From Mucispirillum schaedleri ASF457 (GTDB taxonomy: Bacteria; Chrysiogenota; Deferribacteres; Deferribacterales; Mucispirillaceae), in contig NZ_CP097562.1 in NCBI RefSeq assembly GCF_000487995.2, positions 1,237,001 through 1,301,000 of the forward strand: 64,000 bases of DNA, written 5' to 3'. Positions 34,667 through 44,815 of the stretch are shown piece after piece. Position 1 is the stretch's first letter. Each line of letters begins with the position of its first letter. The translations under genes and the position numbers were made by a program. The notes beneath the pieces are model-generated. The model did not search any database. It saw only the letters and a program-made list of their open reading frames with translations, and had not been told where the DNA came from.

Positions 34667-35254
34667 TTAATGTATCAAATTTAACAGTCTTGAAAATCTA
34701 GGACCATTTTCTCCCCATGACCAATATATAATAAATGCTTTGCCTACGATTGCATCTTCTTTTACATATCCCCAAAATCGGCTGTCTGCACTGTTATCTC
34801 TATTATCACCCATCATAAAATAAAAGCCTTCTGGCACAGTAAACTTTTCCACATTATCAGATATTGCAAGGTGGTATCCTTCTTCAAAGCGGACATAATC
34901 AGGCTCTAATTTTTCGCCATTTCTATATACTGTTTTATCTTTTATCTCAATAACATCACCCGGCACCCCAATAACCCTTTTTATGTAATCTACTTTTGGA
35001 TTAAGCGGATATTCAAATACAACTATGTCATCATGCTCTGGTTTAGAGAATTTATAAGAAAGTTTATTCACAAGTATAAAATCACCTATTTGCAGAGTAT
35101 CAAGCATTGAGCCTGTTGGTATAGTATATACTCCTAAAAAGAAAGTTCTTATAAATACAGCGATAACAAAAGCAACTACAATGCTGTCTATAATCTCTTT
35201 TGAAGAATTTTTAGGTTTTTCTCCAGTCTGTTTATCTTTTTCTTTTTTACTCAT
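34667..35254 (-). CDS. lepB: Signal peptidase I
   Basis: Cleaves Sec/Tat signal peptides on the outer face of the inner membrane. One N-terminal helix (about 22-44), then the Ser box PTGSMLDTL with the catalytic Ser, the Lys box YIKRVIGVPGD with the catalytic Lys, and GDNRDNSADSRFWG (box E). 195 residues. One base separates it from lepA, the usual partner. Confidence 0.96.
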   Translation of the reverse strand: MSKKEKDKQTGEKPKNSSKEIIDSIVVAFVIAVFIRTFFLGVYTIPTGSMLDTLQIGDFILVNKLSYKFSKPEHDDIVVFEYPLNPKVDYIKRVIGVPGDVIEIKDKTVYRNGEKLEPDYVRFEEGYHLAISDNVEKFTVPEGFYFMMGDNRDNSADSRFWGYVKEDAIVGKAFIIYWSWGENGPRFSRLLNLIH

Positions 35255-35255
35255 A

Positions 35256-37061
35256 CTATTTATCTTCTCCTATACGCAGCACTGCTAAAAATGCTTCCTG
35301 CGGCAGTTCAACAGAGCCTATTTGTTTCATTCGCTTTTTACCTTCTTTCTGCTTTTCTAACAGTTTTCTTTTTCGTGTTATATCGCCGCCGTAACATTTT
35401 GCAATAACATCTTTTCTAAATGCTTTTACAGTGCTTCTAGCTATTACTTTATTACCTATTGCAGCTTGAATTGCTACTTCAAACATCTGCCTAGGGATAA
35501 CTTCTTTCATTTTTTCAACTAATTCTCTTCCCTTATAATCTGCCTGATCTTTATGCACTATAATAGATAAAGCGTCAACAGGCTCTTTATTTATAAGAAT
35601 ATCAAGTTTAACCAGCTTGCTTTCCCTGTATTCTGCAAATTCATAATCAAAAGATGCATAACCCCTTGAGCATGATTTTAATTTATCATAGAAATCCATT
35701 ACCACTTCCATTAATGGCAGCATATATTCTAATATAACACGGCTTTGTGACAAAAATTTCATATTAGTCTGCCAGCCCCGTCTTTGCTGTAGAAGCTGTA
35801 TTACTGCACCAACATATTCTGAAGGCAGAATTAATGTTGCAGAAATATACGGCTCTTCTATTTTTATATAGTTATTTGGGTCTGGCAAATCGGCAGGATT
35901 ATCCACTTCTATACATGTGCCGTCAGTTTTATATATCTTATAAATAACAGTAGGGGCTGTTGATATAAGGTTTAAATTAAACTCTCTTTCAAGTCTTTCC
36001 TGAACTATTTCCATGTGTAACAGCCCTAAAAAGCCGCATCTGAAACCAAATCCTAATGCACATGAGCTTTCTGGCTCAAATGTTATTGCGCTGTCATTTA
36101 ATATAAGTTTTTCTATTGCATCTCTCAAATCTTGATACTGGTTAGGGTCAATTGGGTATAATCCGCAGAAAACAACGGGTTTAACATTTTTAAAGCCGGG
36201 AAAAGGGTCTTGTGTAGGATTTTTAGCGTGTGTTACAGTATCGCCTATTTTTACTTCATGCACATCTTTAATGCTGGCAGAAATAAAACCAACTTCTCCA
36301 GGTCCTAATTCTTCCATTTGAGCAGCCTGTGGCAGAAACTTACCTATTTCTATAACTTCATATTCCCTGCCTGTAGCCATAAACTGCACTTTATCACCTT
36401 TTCTGATAATGCCATCCATAACACGGATAAGAATAATGATACCACGGTAAGAATCGTACCATGAGTCAAAAATCATAGCTTTTAAATTTTTATTTACACT
36501 GCCTTTTGGTGCTGGCACTTGTTTAACAATAGCTTCAAGTATTTCTTTTGTGCCGATATTTTCTTTTGCACTGGCAGGTATCGCCCCACTGGCATCTATT
36601 CCAATAGAGTCTTCTATTTCTGCCTTAACTCTTTCCACATCAGCCGAAGGCAGGTCTATTTTATTAATAACTGGGATAAGCTCTAAATTTTGGTCAACTG
36701 CCATAAATGTATTTGCAATAGTTTGAGCTTCTACTCCTTGAGAAGCATCTACAACAACTAATGCACCTTCGCATGCAGCAAGACTTCTTGAAACTTCATA
36801 AGTAAAGTCTACATGTCCGGGAGTATCAATTAAGTTAATTGTATAATTATTTCCGTCATCAGCTTTATAGTTTAAACATACTGTCTGAGCCTTAATAGTA
36901 ATTCCTCTTTCTCTTTCTATATCCATAGAGTCAAGTATTTGTGCTTTCATCTGCCTTTTTTCAAGAGCACCTGTATATTCTATAAGCCTGTCTGCAATAG
37001 TAGATTTACCATGGTCAATGTGGGCAATAATACTAAAATTGCGGATAAATTTAGTTTTCAT
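35256..37061 (-). CDS. lepA: Elongation factor 4 (LepA)
   Basis: Ribosome-associated GTPase. AHIDHGKST (P-loop), RGITIKAQ (switch I), DTPGH and NKIDL (GTP motifs) are followed by EF-G-like domains and the LepA-specific C-terminal domain ending [18 protein letters not shown]. 601 residues, typical length. Its terminator, or a copy of it, lies upstream of the gene rather than downstream because of the inserted R-M pair. Confidence 0.97.
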   Translation of the reverse strand: MKTKFIRNFSIIAHIDHGKSTIADRLIEYTGALEKRQMKAQILDSMDIERERGITIKAQTVCLNYKADDGNNYTINLIDTPGHVDFTYEVSRSLAACEGALVVVDASQGVEAQTIANTFMAVDQNLELIPVINKIDLPSADVERVKAEIEDSIGIDASGAIPASAKENIGTKEILEAIVKQVPAPKGSVNKNLKAMIFDSWYDSYRGIIILIRVMDGIIRKGDKVQFMATGREYEVIEIGKFLPQAAQMEELGPGEVGFISASIKDVHEVKIGDTVTHAKNPTQDPFPGFKNVKPVVFCGLYPIDPNQYQDLRDAIEKLILNDSAITFEPESSCALGFGFRCGFLGLLHMEIVQERLEREFNLNLISTAPTVIYKIYKTDGTCIEVDNPADLPDPNNYIKIEEPYISATLILPSEYVGAVIQLLQQRRGWQTNMKFLSQSRVILEYMLPLMEVVMDFYDKLKSCSRGYASFDYEFAEYRESKLVKLDILINKEPVDALSIIVHKDQADYKGRELVEKMKEVIPRQMFEVAIQAAIGNKVIARSTVKAFRKDVIAKCYGGDITRKRKLLEKQKEGKKRMKQIGSVELPQEAFLAVLRIGEDK

Positions 37062-37132
37062 TAAATATTCCTGTCCTTAAAGTCTTTATAACTTTATTTA
37101 TTCTTAAAATATGTAGCAGAAAATAGAAAATA

Positions 37133-37158
37133 TAGCAATAAAAAAAGCCCATGCAGTG
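37133..37158. repeat. Left copy of the 26-bp direct repeat bracketing the DpnII-type cassette
   Basis: TAGCAAT, seven A, GCCCAT, then one base, CAGTG. The copy at 39004-39029 is identical in 25 of 26 positions. Both copies include one side of a terminator hairpin. Confidence 0.8.
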
Positions 37159-37164
37159 ATGGGC
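37138..37164 (-). terminator. Terminator after the DpnII-type nuclease gene
   Basis: On the minus strand GCCCAT-CACTGC-ATGGGC is followed by a run of seven T. Confidence 0.88.
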
Positions 37165-37210
37165 AGTGATATTTACTAAAATAATTTTTATATAATTGCA
37201 CACTTAACTA

Positions 37211-38062
37211 TTACAATTTTTTAAACAGCCCATTTTCAACATCTTTTAAATTATATAGATGATTTATACTATTAAATGTATCTTGAAGATTATTTTTAGA
37301 AGATAACCAGCCTTTACCGTCTGTAATCCAAATAAATGAAAAATTTTTCATATCCTTTGTTTCAATTGCAATTTCTTTATAACTTCTTGCTGTTTCATTA
37401 AGTTTTGAACCTTGACTATTATAAAAATTGACTTCTATTGCAAAGATTTTATCATCTTTTTTTATTACAAAATCAAACTTTTTATTTGCAGCTGCTTTTG
37501 TATATAATGATAAATTGATACCAAATTCAGCATTAAAATCAGTAGTATTTATCTGTGTAAAATATGTATCATTTTTTTTATAACCTGCACTTTGTATATA
37601 GTTTTCAATTATATTTTCCATGACTGTTCCAGTTCTATTTTTACGGGCATTAGAATCCAATCCTACTTCAATACCTGTTACATAGTCTTGCAGAGACTTA
37701 ATTTTAGATTTTGATAATAAATCAAAAAGTCCAGTTTCCTGCATAAATTTAATATATAATTTAATATCTGTATTTTTAGATATTGTAAAATTAATTAAAT
37801 GTCTATCTGTATTATCATTTACTATTATTTCCTTCTGTCTTATGGCAAGTAAGATAGGAATACATTTTGTAGTTTCTGGATATTTTTTTATAATATTTTG
37901 AAAATCTTTTTCAATGTCTTGGCTGCCTATTAAAGAATTTAATATATTTAACTCAACTTTAATATTACTTAGATTTTTATATATTTTTTTAAAATCTGTA
38001 AAATAAGAATATGTGTAAATACTGTCAGTGAAAGTGCTAAACCAATTATTAAAATCTCTCAT
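37211..38062 (-). CDS. DpnII/MboI-family type II restriction endonuclease (predicted GATC)
   Basis: 283 residues. The C-terminal nuclease core reads KFDFVIKKDDKIFAIEVNFYN, then SQGSKLNETARSYKEIA, the DpnII-family signature as I recall it (E-V-N in place of ExK). An N-terminal region (about 1-140) supplies DNA binding. The paired Dam-type methyltransferase supports GATC as target. Ten bases after the methyltransferase stop. Confidence 0.88.
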   Translation of the reverse strand: MRDFNNWFSTFTDSIYTYSYFTDFKKIYKNLSNIKVELNILNSLIGSQDIEKDFQNIIKKYPETTKCIPILLAIRQKEIIVNDNTDRHLINFTISKNTDIKLYIKFMQETGLFDLLSKSKIKSLQDYVTGIEVGLDSNARKNRTGTVMENIIENYIQSAGYKKNDTYFTQINTTDFNAEFGINLSLYTKAAANKKFDFVIKKDDKIFAIEVNFYNSQGSKLNETARSYKEIAIETKDMKNFSFIWITDGKGWLSSKNNLQDTFNSINHLYNLKDVENGLFKKL

Positions 38063-38072
38063 AAAATATACC

Positions 38073-38954
38073 TTAATAGTTACTAATAAGCAGCTCGCTT
38101 ATATAATCTCTGTTATTTCCTTTGCTATTAATCATTCGTGGGGCATAAATTCTATTTATTTTCTTTTTACAATATAGGTTATCAAAAAACATATCGCTGT
38201 TGTCAATATTATGTGGGTCAGAATTGCTTAATAAAATATATGTTCCTTTTTTCTCTATTTTTTCAATAAATTCTGCCAGAGAAATTTGCTCTTTATCACC
38301 AAAATTATTATCTGTATAGGCTGTAAAAGACGAAGTATTAGTTAATGGTCTGTATGGCGGGTCAAAATATATAAATGTTTTTTCATCTGCAAATTCATAT
38401 ACATTTGTATAGCTTTCAGCAATAATATCAATATATTTAAGTGCTTCTGATATTGCTGATATATTTTCTATGCTGTATATTTTAGGGTTTTTATATTTAC
38501 CCGCAGGAACATTAAACATATTATTTTTATTGACCCTGTATAACCCATTAAAACAAGTTTTGTTTAAAAAAATAAGTAAAGCAGCTTTTTGTATATTACA
38601 TGTATTATACATATTGTTATATTCATCTCTTTTGAGATAGTAGAATTTCTTTTGCATATCAGCATTAAGAGATAAATACTGGGTTTCAATATATGAAAGT
38701 ATCTCTATTAATTCTTTATGATTATTTTTAACTGTATTGTATGTATTTATAAGGTTTTTATTAATATCACTTATATATATCTGCTCTAAACGATATGTAG
38801 ATATAATATCAAATAAAACAGCACCTCCTCCGACAAATGGCTCTGCATATTTGGTTATTGTTTTACCAAGTCCCTGCGGATACATTTGGCGAATTTGTGG
38901 GAGCAGTTTCCCCTTACCACCAGCCCATTTTATAAAAGGTTTAAGTTTTACCAT
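38073..38954 (-). CDS. Dam-type DNA adenine-N6 methyltransferase of the DpnII-type system
   Basis: 293-residue alpha-class enzyme. KWAGGKGKLLPQI near the N-terminus and FVGGGAVLFD form motif I, FNGLYRVNKNNMFNVP is a DpnM/Dam block, and FDPPYRPLTNTSSFTAY is the catalytic motif IV (near residue 198). It should methylate adenine in GATC and protect host DNA. It lies downstream of the CpoB-like gene's terminator. Confidence 0.92.
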   Translation of the reverse strand: MVKLKPFIKWAGGKGKLLPQIRQMYPQGLGKTITKYAEPFVGGGAVLFDIISTYRLEQIYISDINKNLINTYNTVKNNHKELIEILSYIETQYLSLNADMQKKFYYLKRDEYNNMYNTCNIQKAALLIFLNKTCFNGLYRVNKNNMFNVPAGKYKNPKIYSIENISAISEALKYIDIIAESYTNVYEFADEKTFIYFDPPYRPLTNTSSFTAYTDNNFGDKEQISLAEFIEKIEKKGTYILLSNSDPHNIDNSDMFFDNLYCKKKINRIYAPRMINSKGNNRDYISELLISNY

Positions 38955-39003
38955 AAGCTCTCATAATTTTTTTTGTAATTACTTTATAATATATTATTTT
39001 ATT

Positions 39004-39029
39004 TAGCAATAAAAAAAGCCCATACAGTG
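39004..39029. repeat. Right copy of the 26-bp direct repeat bracketing the DpnII-type cassette
   Basis: Same sequence as 37133-37158 except for one A/G difference. This copy belongs to a complete 9-bp terminator stem. Confidence 0.8.
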
Positions 39030-39040
39030 TATGTATGGGC
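39011..39040 (-). terminator. Terminator after the CpoB/YbgF-like gene
   Basis: On the minus strand GCCCATACA pairs with TGTATGGGC around a 5-base loop, followed by a run of seven T. 24 bases past the stop codon. Confidence 0.92.
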
Positions 39041-39063
39041 TTTAAAAATATATAATAAATATT

Positions 39064-39885
39064 TTATGCACCTAATGTTTGCAGTTTCTGCCTTGCAAGA
39101 GTTGCAGGTTTAGATTTTGGATATTTTTTTAATAAATCTTGAAATGTGGCAACAGCATCCTGTTTTTTGCCCTGTTTTTCCTGCACATAGCCAATTTTCA
39201 GCATAGCATCAGGAATTTTATTAGATTTAGGAAATTTACTTATAACATCTTGAAATGCTTTTAAAGCATTATTCATATCATTAACAGAGTAATAAGTTTC
39301 CCCTATCCAGTATTGAGCATTGCCAGCAAGCTGGTCTTTAGGATATTTTTTTATAAATTCTTGAAATTTAGCTCGTGCTTCATTATATTTTTTCTGCCTG
39401 TTTAATTCTATAGCATAAGAATAAAGGCTGTTTTTTGCAGCACCAGAATCTTCTATTACTACTATCTGTGGAGTTTCTTCTTTTGGTGCAGCAGGTGCTT
39501 TTTCATCAAGAATAATAATGTTATTTAATGGTGCAGAGCTGCCTTTTGATGTAGTTGTTGAGCTTACATTTTTGCTGTTTGTATCCTGCATTGGAGCTGC
39601 TGTTGCACCTTTATTGCCTTTTAAAACTAATATTTCATTATTAAGATATGCTATTTCTGAACGAAGTTCTGCAATAGCATCAGCATTTGTAGTAACATCT
39701 GTTTGCAGGTTGCCGCTTGCAGACTGCACATCTTCCATATTCATTTGAGTATCTGTTAAAGATTTTTGGATAACAACAAGTTCTTCATTAATGTTAGTTA
39801 AGCTTTTTTTAACAGCATCATTGCCAGTAGAAGCACAAGATACTGCAAGCAAAGCAGTTAATGTAGAAAATAATACTTTTTTCAT
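39064..39885 (-). CDS. CpoB/YbgF-like periplasmic TPR lipoprotein
   Basis: Lipoprotein signal peptide with lipobox LAVSC (Cys about residue 17). A coiled-coil trimerisation region (about 25-90), a Pro/Ala/Lys/Thr-rich linker and three C-terminal TPR motifs follow (YSYAIELNRQKKYNEARAKF, YWIGETYYSVNDMNNALKAF and the GYVQEKQGKKQDAVATF unit). This is the layout of the Tol-Pal system coordinator. No tol or pal genes are in the window, so the name is by architecture. 273 residues. Confidence 0.88.
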   Translation of the reverse strand: MKKVLFSTLTALLAVSCASTGNDAVKKSLTNINEELVVIQKSLTDTQMNMEDVQSASGNLQTDVTTNADAIAELRSEIAYLNNEILVLKGNKGATAAPMQDTNSKNVSSTTTSKGSSAPLNNIIILDEKAPAAPKEETPQIVVIEDSGAAKNSLYSYAIELNRQKKYNEARAKFQEFIKKYPKDQLAGNAQYWIGETYYSVNDMNNALKAFQDVISKFPKSNKIPDAMLKIGYVQEKQGKKQDAVATFQDLLKKYPKSKPATLARQKLQTLGA

Positions 39886-39901
39886 TAATATACCTCATAT
39901 A

Positions 39902-40840
39902 TTATTGCACTATTTCTTTATGTATAATAATACCTTTCTTGTCAAGAACAAACTCATCAACAGCCTTTATTAAGTCACTTAAATCTGGCTTGCCAATAAA
40001 TCTTGATGCTCCAATGTTTAAAAGTTTTCTTTCATTTTCTACACTTACCATAGATGAAAAAACTAATATAGGCACATCATTAAATATTTCTTTTTCTCTA
40101 GTTTTTCTAACAACATAGTCACCACTGCCGCCAGGCATTTCAAGGTCTGTAATTATAAGAGCAGGTTTTTCTCTTCTAAGCCTTGTAAGCAAATCAATAC
40201 CGTTTTCAAATGACATAGTATTATAGCCTGCACGAGTAAAACTGCTTTGTAAAAGTTTTCTAATAGTAGGAGAGTCTTCTGCTAAAAAGATTGTTTTGCC
40301 GTTTCTGTCATAGTAGCGAGACATATCTATTTCAGTTGTTTCTCTAACCATAGTTATAGGGTTAATTTCAGCAACTATTTTTTCAAAGTCAAGCATTTGG
40401 ATAAGTCTGTCGTCAATAGTAACAACACCTAAAACAGAATCTACTATCTTTAAATCACTTATAGCAGAATAATCTTTAATATCGCTCCATGTGATACGGT
40501 GAATGCGAATAACTTCATCAACTAAAAAGCCATTATATGCACCATTAAAATAAGTAACGATTACTTTAGATTTGCTGAAATCAGGATCCTGCTGACGAAC
40601 ACCTATCCATTGACCAAGATTAATAATAGGGACAAGGTTTTGACGAATATTTGCTGTGCCTATAATTGAAGGGTGTGCATCTGGAACTTGAACAGTAGTT
40701 TCTGGAAATATTATTACTTCACGCACTTTTGCAACATTTATGCAAAAATGGTATGGCATATTTCCATTATTAATAATAAACTCCACGATTTCAAATTCAT
40801 TTGTTCCTGTTTCTAATAATATACCATGATTTAGAGCCAT
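39902..40840 (-). CDS. cheV: Chemotaxis protein CheV (CheW + receiver)
   Basis: A CheW-like coupling domain (about 15-165, with VREVIIFPE and NLVPIINL) is followed by a response-regulator receiver domain (about 180-305). Its acidic pocket is in FLAEDSP, phospho-acceptor Asp in IITDLEMPG, Thr/Ser in VFSSM and Lys in FIGKP. It couples receptors to CheA, with phosphorylation-dependent adaptation. Related to the chemoreceptor gene at 43011 by function, but separated from it by an IS element. Confidence 0.94.
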   Translation of the reverse strand: MALNHGILLETGTNEFEIVEFIINNGNMPYHFCINVAKVREVIIFPETTVQVPDAHPSIIGTANIRQNLVPIINLGQWIGVRQQDPDFSKSKVIVTYFNGAYNGFLVDEVIRIHRITWSDIKDYSAISDLKIVDSVLGVVTIDDRLIQMLDFEKIVAEINPITMVRETTEIDMSRYYDRNGKTIFLAEDSPTIRKLLQSSFTRAGYNTMSFENGIDLLTRLRREKPALIITDLEMPGGSGDYVVRKTREKEIFNDVPILVFSSMVSVENERKLLNIGASRFIGKPDLSDLIKAVDEFVLDKKGIIIHKEIVQ

Positions 40841-40913
40841 AAATTATCTCCGATTGTGAATACTATTATTTTTATCACATGTTTAAATCTTTTGCAATAA
40901 GGAAAATTAAAAT

Positions 40914-40922
40914 ATTATACCA
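40914..40922 (-). promoter_or_regulatory. Extended -10 promoter for cheV
   Basis: Minus strand TGGTATAAT (TGn extended -10), about 75 bases before the cheV start; no good -35 is seen at the usual distance. Confidence 0.45.
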
Positions 40923-40966
40923 TATATGATAAAAATCAATATTTTTATGTATAAAAATATAAAAAG

Positions 40967-42127
40967 GTAAAATCTAAAAACGATTGCAAAACAATTGAGT
41001 CAAAAAAAGTGGTTGTTAAAACTCTTTAAATAAAATATTATTTTTCAGCCAAAAAAATAGAAAGGAGTTAAGAACCACTAATGTATACTACACTAAAACG
41101 ACAAAAAAAATAAACACTTAAGTTCATTAGAATGCTGCAAACTAGAAATATTATTAAAATCAAAAATGAATGTAAGTGAGATATCGGAGTTATTAGAAAG
41201 AGACAAAAGCACAATATACCGAGAAATCAAACGGGGCATGGTAGAGTTTCGCAACAGTGACTGGAGTGTAAGAAAAGAATACAGTGCCTATTATTCATTA
41301 AACATAAGGGGACAGTTAATGAGTAAAACAGGGCGAAAGTTGTTCTATGAAAAAGACAGTTTGTTATTAAGTTATATACAAAGTAAGTTAGACGAGAAGT
41401 ATTCCCCCGATGCCATATCTGGTGAATTAAGGCATCAGGGTATATCAACAATAAGCACTCAAACGATATAATATCATTAGGACTATTAGAAAGTATAGAA
41501 TATAGAAAATATACTAAGCAGTGTAAAAGTAAGGTAAGAACAGCCTGTAATAATATATGAGGCAGAAGCATAGAAGAACGCCCATTTAAATTAAAAGAGC
41601 GCATATATGGCAATTGGGAGATGGATACAGCAGCAGGCAAACAGGGCAGTAAATCAGCATTACTTGTGCTTACAGAACGAGTATCCCGTTTTGAAATAAT
41701 AATCAAATTAAGAGATAAAACCCAGAAAAGTATAACAGCAGCATTAGATAAATTAGAAAGAGAGTATAAAGATAAATTCAGCTTAATATTTAAAAGTATA
41801 ACAGTAGATAATGGTGTAGAATTTTTAGATATGGAAAGTTTAGAAAAATCAGTGTATAATAAACTATCTAAGAGAACTATAATATATTATGCTCACCCTT
41901 ATTGTTCCCCAAGAAAGTGGAAGTAATGAGAATAATAATAAACTTATAGATGAGTTTATTAAAAAGAAAACTGATATTAAACATTTTTCAGCTGCTTATA
42001 TTAAAAAAATTCGGGGACTGGATGAATAATTATCCTAGAAAATTATTTAACTATAAATCGGCTAATGATATTTTTTATGAGAACTTGAAACAATGCTTAA
42101 ACTCTTGCAATCGTTTTTAGATTTTAC
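40967..42127 (+). mobile_element. IS30-family insertion sequence, decayed
   Basis: Perfect 22-bp terminal inverted repeats at 40967-40988 and 42106-42127 (GTAAAATCT...). Total length is 1161 bp, normal for IS30-type elements. The right repeat contains the end of the transposase gene. A short target duplication could not be seen. The single gene inside is broken. Confidence 0.9.
41081..42120 (+). pseudogene. IS30-family transposase, multiple frameshifts
   Basis: ATG 41081 has SD AAAGGAG but breaks in an A8 run (41103-41110). The HTH region (MNVSEISELLERDKSTIYRE, from 41166) is in another frame and ends at TAA 41469. The catalytic core (GNWEMDTAAGKQG and TVDNGVEF, two of the DDE acids) is in a third frame, ending at 41926. 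The C-terminus (WMNNYPRKLFNYKSANDI) is out of frame again and ends at TAG 42118-42120. The third acidic residue falls in a frameshifted stretch. No functional transposase can be made. Confidence 0.9.
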
Positions 42128-42154
42128 AATATTAAATTCATATTATATAAACTA

Positions 42155-42183
42155 TTGCAATATGATTTATTAATTGCTATGAT
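42155..42183 (+). promoter_or_regulatory. Sigma-70-type promoter for trmI
   Basis: TTGCAA (42155-42160), 17-base spacer, TATGAT (42178-42183), immediately outside the IS right end. Confidence 0.5.
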
Positions 42184-42216
42184 GTTATAAGTTATATTTT
42201 TGGAGTTTTTAAATCA

Positions 42217-42990
42217 ATGTTTGAATTTAATTCCATTGTTGTGCTTTCTGATAAAAAAGATAAGCAGTATATGATAACATTAAAAGAAGGGGCAAGGTTT
42301 TCAACCCAGTATGGCTATATTGAGCATAATGATATTGCAGCTCTTGATGAAGGCGATATTATTAAAAGCACATTAGGTCATCCTTATCTTGTATATAAGC
42401 CAACATATATGGATTTTGTAATGAATATAAAAAGGCAGGCACAGATTATCTATCCAAAAGATGCTGCAGCTATGCTTATGTGGTGTGATGTGGCACCTAA
42501 CCAAAAGATTTTAGAATCAGGTATAGGTCAAGGTGCATTATCTCTTGCGATATTAAGAGCTCTTGCAGGTACAGGAAGCCTTACAAGTTATGAAATCAGG
42601 GCAGATTTTGCAGAGCAGTCAGCAAAATTTATCAAACAGTTTATGGGGGAGACACCTGCAAATCATGTAATAGAAGTTAGAAGTATATATGATGGTATAG
42701 ACGGCACTTATGACAGAGTGCTGCTTGATTTACCAGAACCATGGCATGTGGTGCCGCATTTAAAAACTGGTTTAAAAAACGGCGGGCTTATAGTTGCATA
42801 TCTGCCAACTATTCTGCAGGTAAAAACCTATGTAGATGCATTAAAAGAATGCGGGTATTTTTCTGATATAGAAACTGCAGAGTTTACACGCCGTCCTTGG
42901 AAAGTGGATGGTATGTCTGTGAGACCTGAAATGTGGATATATAACCATAGTGCTTTTTTAATAAGTGCAAGAAAACTTAAAAATATTTAA
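42217..42990 (+). CDS. trmI: tRNA (adenine-N1)-methyltransferase TrmI
   Basis: Makes m1A58 in tRNA as a tetramer. N-terminal small beta domain (about 1-65), then the Rossmann fold with ESGIGQGALSLAI as the SAM loop (about 106-118), IYPKDAAAML just before it, and DRVLLDLPEPWHVV as the catalytic-face motif. 257 residues. The family is common in thermophiles, actinobacteria and some deep-branching lineages. Confidence 0.93.
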   Translation: MFEFNSIVVLSDKKDKQYMITLKEGARFSTQYGYIEHNDIAALDEGDIIKSTLGHPYLVYKPTYMDFVMNIKRQAQIIYPKDAAAMLMWCDVAPNQKILESGIGQGALSLAILRALAGTGSLTSYEIRADFAEQSAKFIKQFMGETPANHVIEVRSIYDGIDGTYDRVLLDLPEPWHVVPHLKTGLKNGGLIVAYLPTILQVKTYVDALKECGYFSDIETAEFTRRPWKVDGMSVRPEMWIYNHSAFLISARKLKNI

Positions 42991-43010
42991 TATACATGAG
43001 GTAAAATAAC

Positions 43011-44516
43011 ATGAACAAAATAAGTTTCAAATGGGCATTTTTCTTTATCCTTTTTTATCTTTTAGTTATCATAATTTTATCGGAATTAAATATTCTGCCT
43101 ACATGGCTTTCTCTTGTATGCTATGGTTTATTTTTCCCTGCCATATTCTTTGCTGTAAGGAAGATTTTAAATAACATTTTAAACATCGCCAAAGTTATGG
43201 CGACTGAATATGATGAAATAGTTGATTTAAGAAAGCGTTTAGATACAAATGTAAAATGTGAACATTGCAGAAACATTGCTAAATCACTTAATCATATGAT
43301 GATAAATACAGATAAAGCAATACTTGAATTTTATAAATATACAGTCAGTGCAGAGGGCAGGTCATTAAGAGTTTCTTCATCTATTGCAACAGTTGATGAA
43401 AGTATTACTAAAAATGCACAAAGTGCAAAAAATATATATCAATCTATCACTGAACTTGTTAAATATATCAGCAGAATAACACAGACTTCATCAGAAATTA
43501 ATTCTGATATAAATAAATCGCTTGATTTAACAAAAAACGGCTCAGATGCTATGGAGCAGGCAAAAATATTGATGGAAAATATTTCAAATGCTGCTTCTAG
43601 TCTGGAAGAAAAAATATCAGAATTAAATACAGGGGCAGAAAAAATTGGTGTAATTGTTTCTGTTATTGATGATATTTCTGAGCAGACTGCACTGCTTTCA
43701 TTAAATGCTGCTATTGAAGCGGCAAGGGCTGGCGAAGCAGGCAGAGGGTTTGCTGTTGTTGCTGATGAAGTTAGAAAACTTGCAGATAAAACAACTAAAT
43801 CTACTAATGAAATTAAAGATATGGTGTCAGATATTCAAAGCCATATTGGTGATGTTTCTAACCAGACAAGCAGTATATTTCAGCAAATTATGATGCAGAA
43901 AGAGCAGACAGAAGTTGTATATAAAAACTTTAATGAAATTCTTAATTTTTCAGAAAGGGTAAGTGTTACAAGTGATGAAATTACAAAAACTATAGCACTG
44001 CATTCAGGTGTTAATGAACAGATAGCAAATGATTCTCAAAACATTATAGATGTTTCAGAATCAACAGATAAATTAATGCAGGAACTTGTTGCAAACTATA
44101 ATAGAATGATAGAAACAATAAGTGAGCTGTCTGTCAAATTTTCCACTATTAAATATTCTAACTATGCCGTCCATTTTCTTAGAGCAAAAAGTGCTCATAT
44201 AAAATTTATGCATAATGTATATACCCATTATACAAGCAATAAATCAACAACATTAGCCACTCATAAAACATGTGCATTTGGTCAGTTTTATTATAGTCTG
44301 GGGCAGGAAATATTCCAGCATGATAAACTTTTTAAAGATATAGAGCCACTTCACATAAAAGTTCACGAACTGGGTAATAAAGTTATGGAAGAAATACAGG
44401 CAGAAAATAGAATTAAAGCAAATGAATATTTGCAGGAGCTGCAAAATACTGTTGACGAAATGATTGCTATGCTGGACCAGCTTATTAAACAGTATTTTGA
44501 AGGCGAATGGAAATAA
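43011..44516 (+). CDS. Methyl-accepting chemotaxis protein with C-terminal CZB domain
   Basis: 501 residues. Two adjacent N-terminal membrane segments (about 10-28 and 34-52) with almost no periplasmic loop, so any stimulus is sensed in the cytoplasm or membrane. A CEHCRN motif is near residue 83. The MCP hairpin tip ([36 protein letters not shown] region) is intact. The C-terminus is a chemoreceptor zinc-binding domain with His in [22 protein letters not shown] and [12 protein letters not shown] domains bind Zn and can sense oxidants such as HOCl. Confidence 0.93.
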   Translation: MNKISFKWAFFFILFYLLVIIILSELNILPTWLSLVCYGLFFPAIFFAVRKILNNILNIAKVMATEYDEIVDLRKRLDTNVKCEHCRNIAKSLNHMMINTDKAILEFYKYTVSAEGRSLRVSSSIATVDESITKNAQSAKNIYQSITELVKYISRITQTSSEINSDINKSLDLTKNGSDAMEQAKILMENISNAASSLEEKISELNTGAEKIGVIVSVIDDISEQTALLSLNAAIEAARAGEAGRGFAVVADEVRKLADKTTKSTNEIKDMVSDIQSHIGDVSNQTSSIFQQIMMQKEQTEVVYKNFNEILNFSERVSVTSDEITKTIALHSGVNEQIANDSQNIIDVSESTDKLMQELVANYNRMIETISELSVKFSTIKYSNYAVHFLRAKSAHIKFMHNVYTHYTSNKSTTLATHKTCAFGQFYYSLGQEIFQHDKLFKDIEPLHIKVHELGNKVMEEIQAENRIKANEYLQELQNTVDEMIAMLDQLIKQYFEGEWK

Positions 44517-44542
44517 TAAAAACAGTTTAGTTTTAAATATAT

Positions 44543-44571
44543 AAAAAGCGGTAAATTTTTACCGCTTTTAA
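44543..44571 (+). terminator. Terminator of the chemoreceptor gene
   Basis: AAAAGCGGTAAA pairs with TTTACCGCTTTT, a nearly perfect palindrome 25 bases after the stop. The rest of the spacer up to 45107 holds only the repeat at 44816-44932 and AT-rich sequence without an ORF I can support. Confidence 0.85.
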
Positions 44572-44815
44572 AAAAACTCTGAAATTTAATTTTTATACAG
44601 CTTTAATTATATTATAACGATATTATTGCCTAACTACATATTTATTCTCTACCGCATTCAATTTTTACTGTTTCTATAAATATATTCTTTCTCAGCAATG
44701 AGAGAAAAAAAACATAAATAATAAAGAAATACTTAATAACAATAATGTTTTTTTCATAATTTAGTGTATCATTATGAAGTAAAAATTTGCACTTATCAAA
44801 AAATTTTATACAGTA

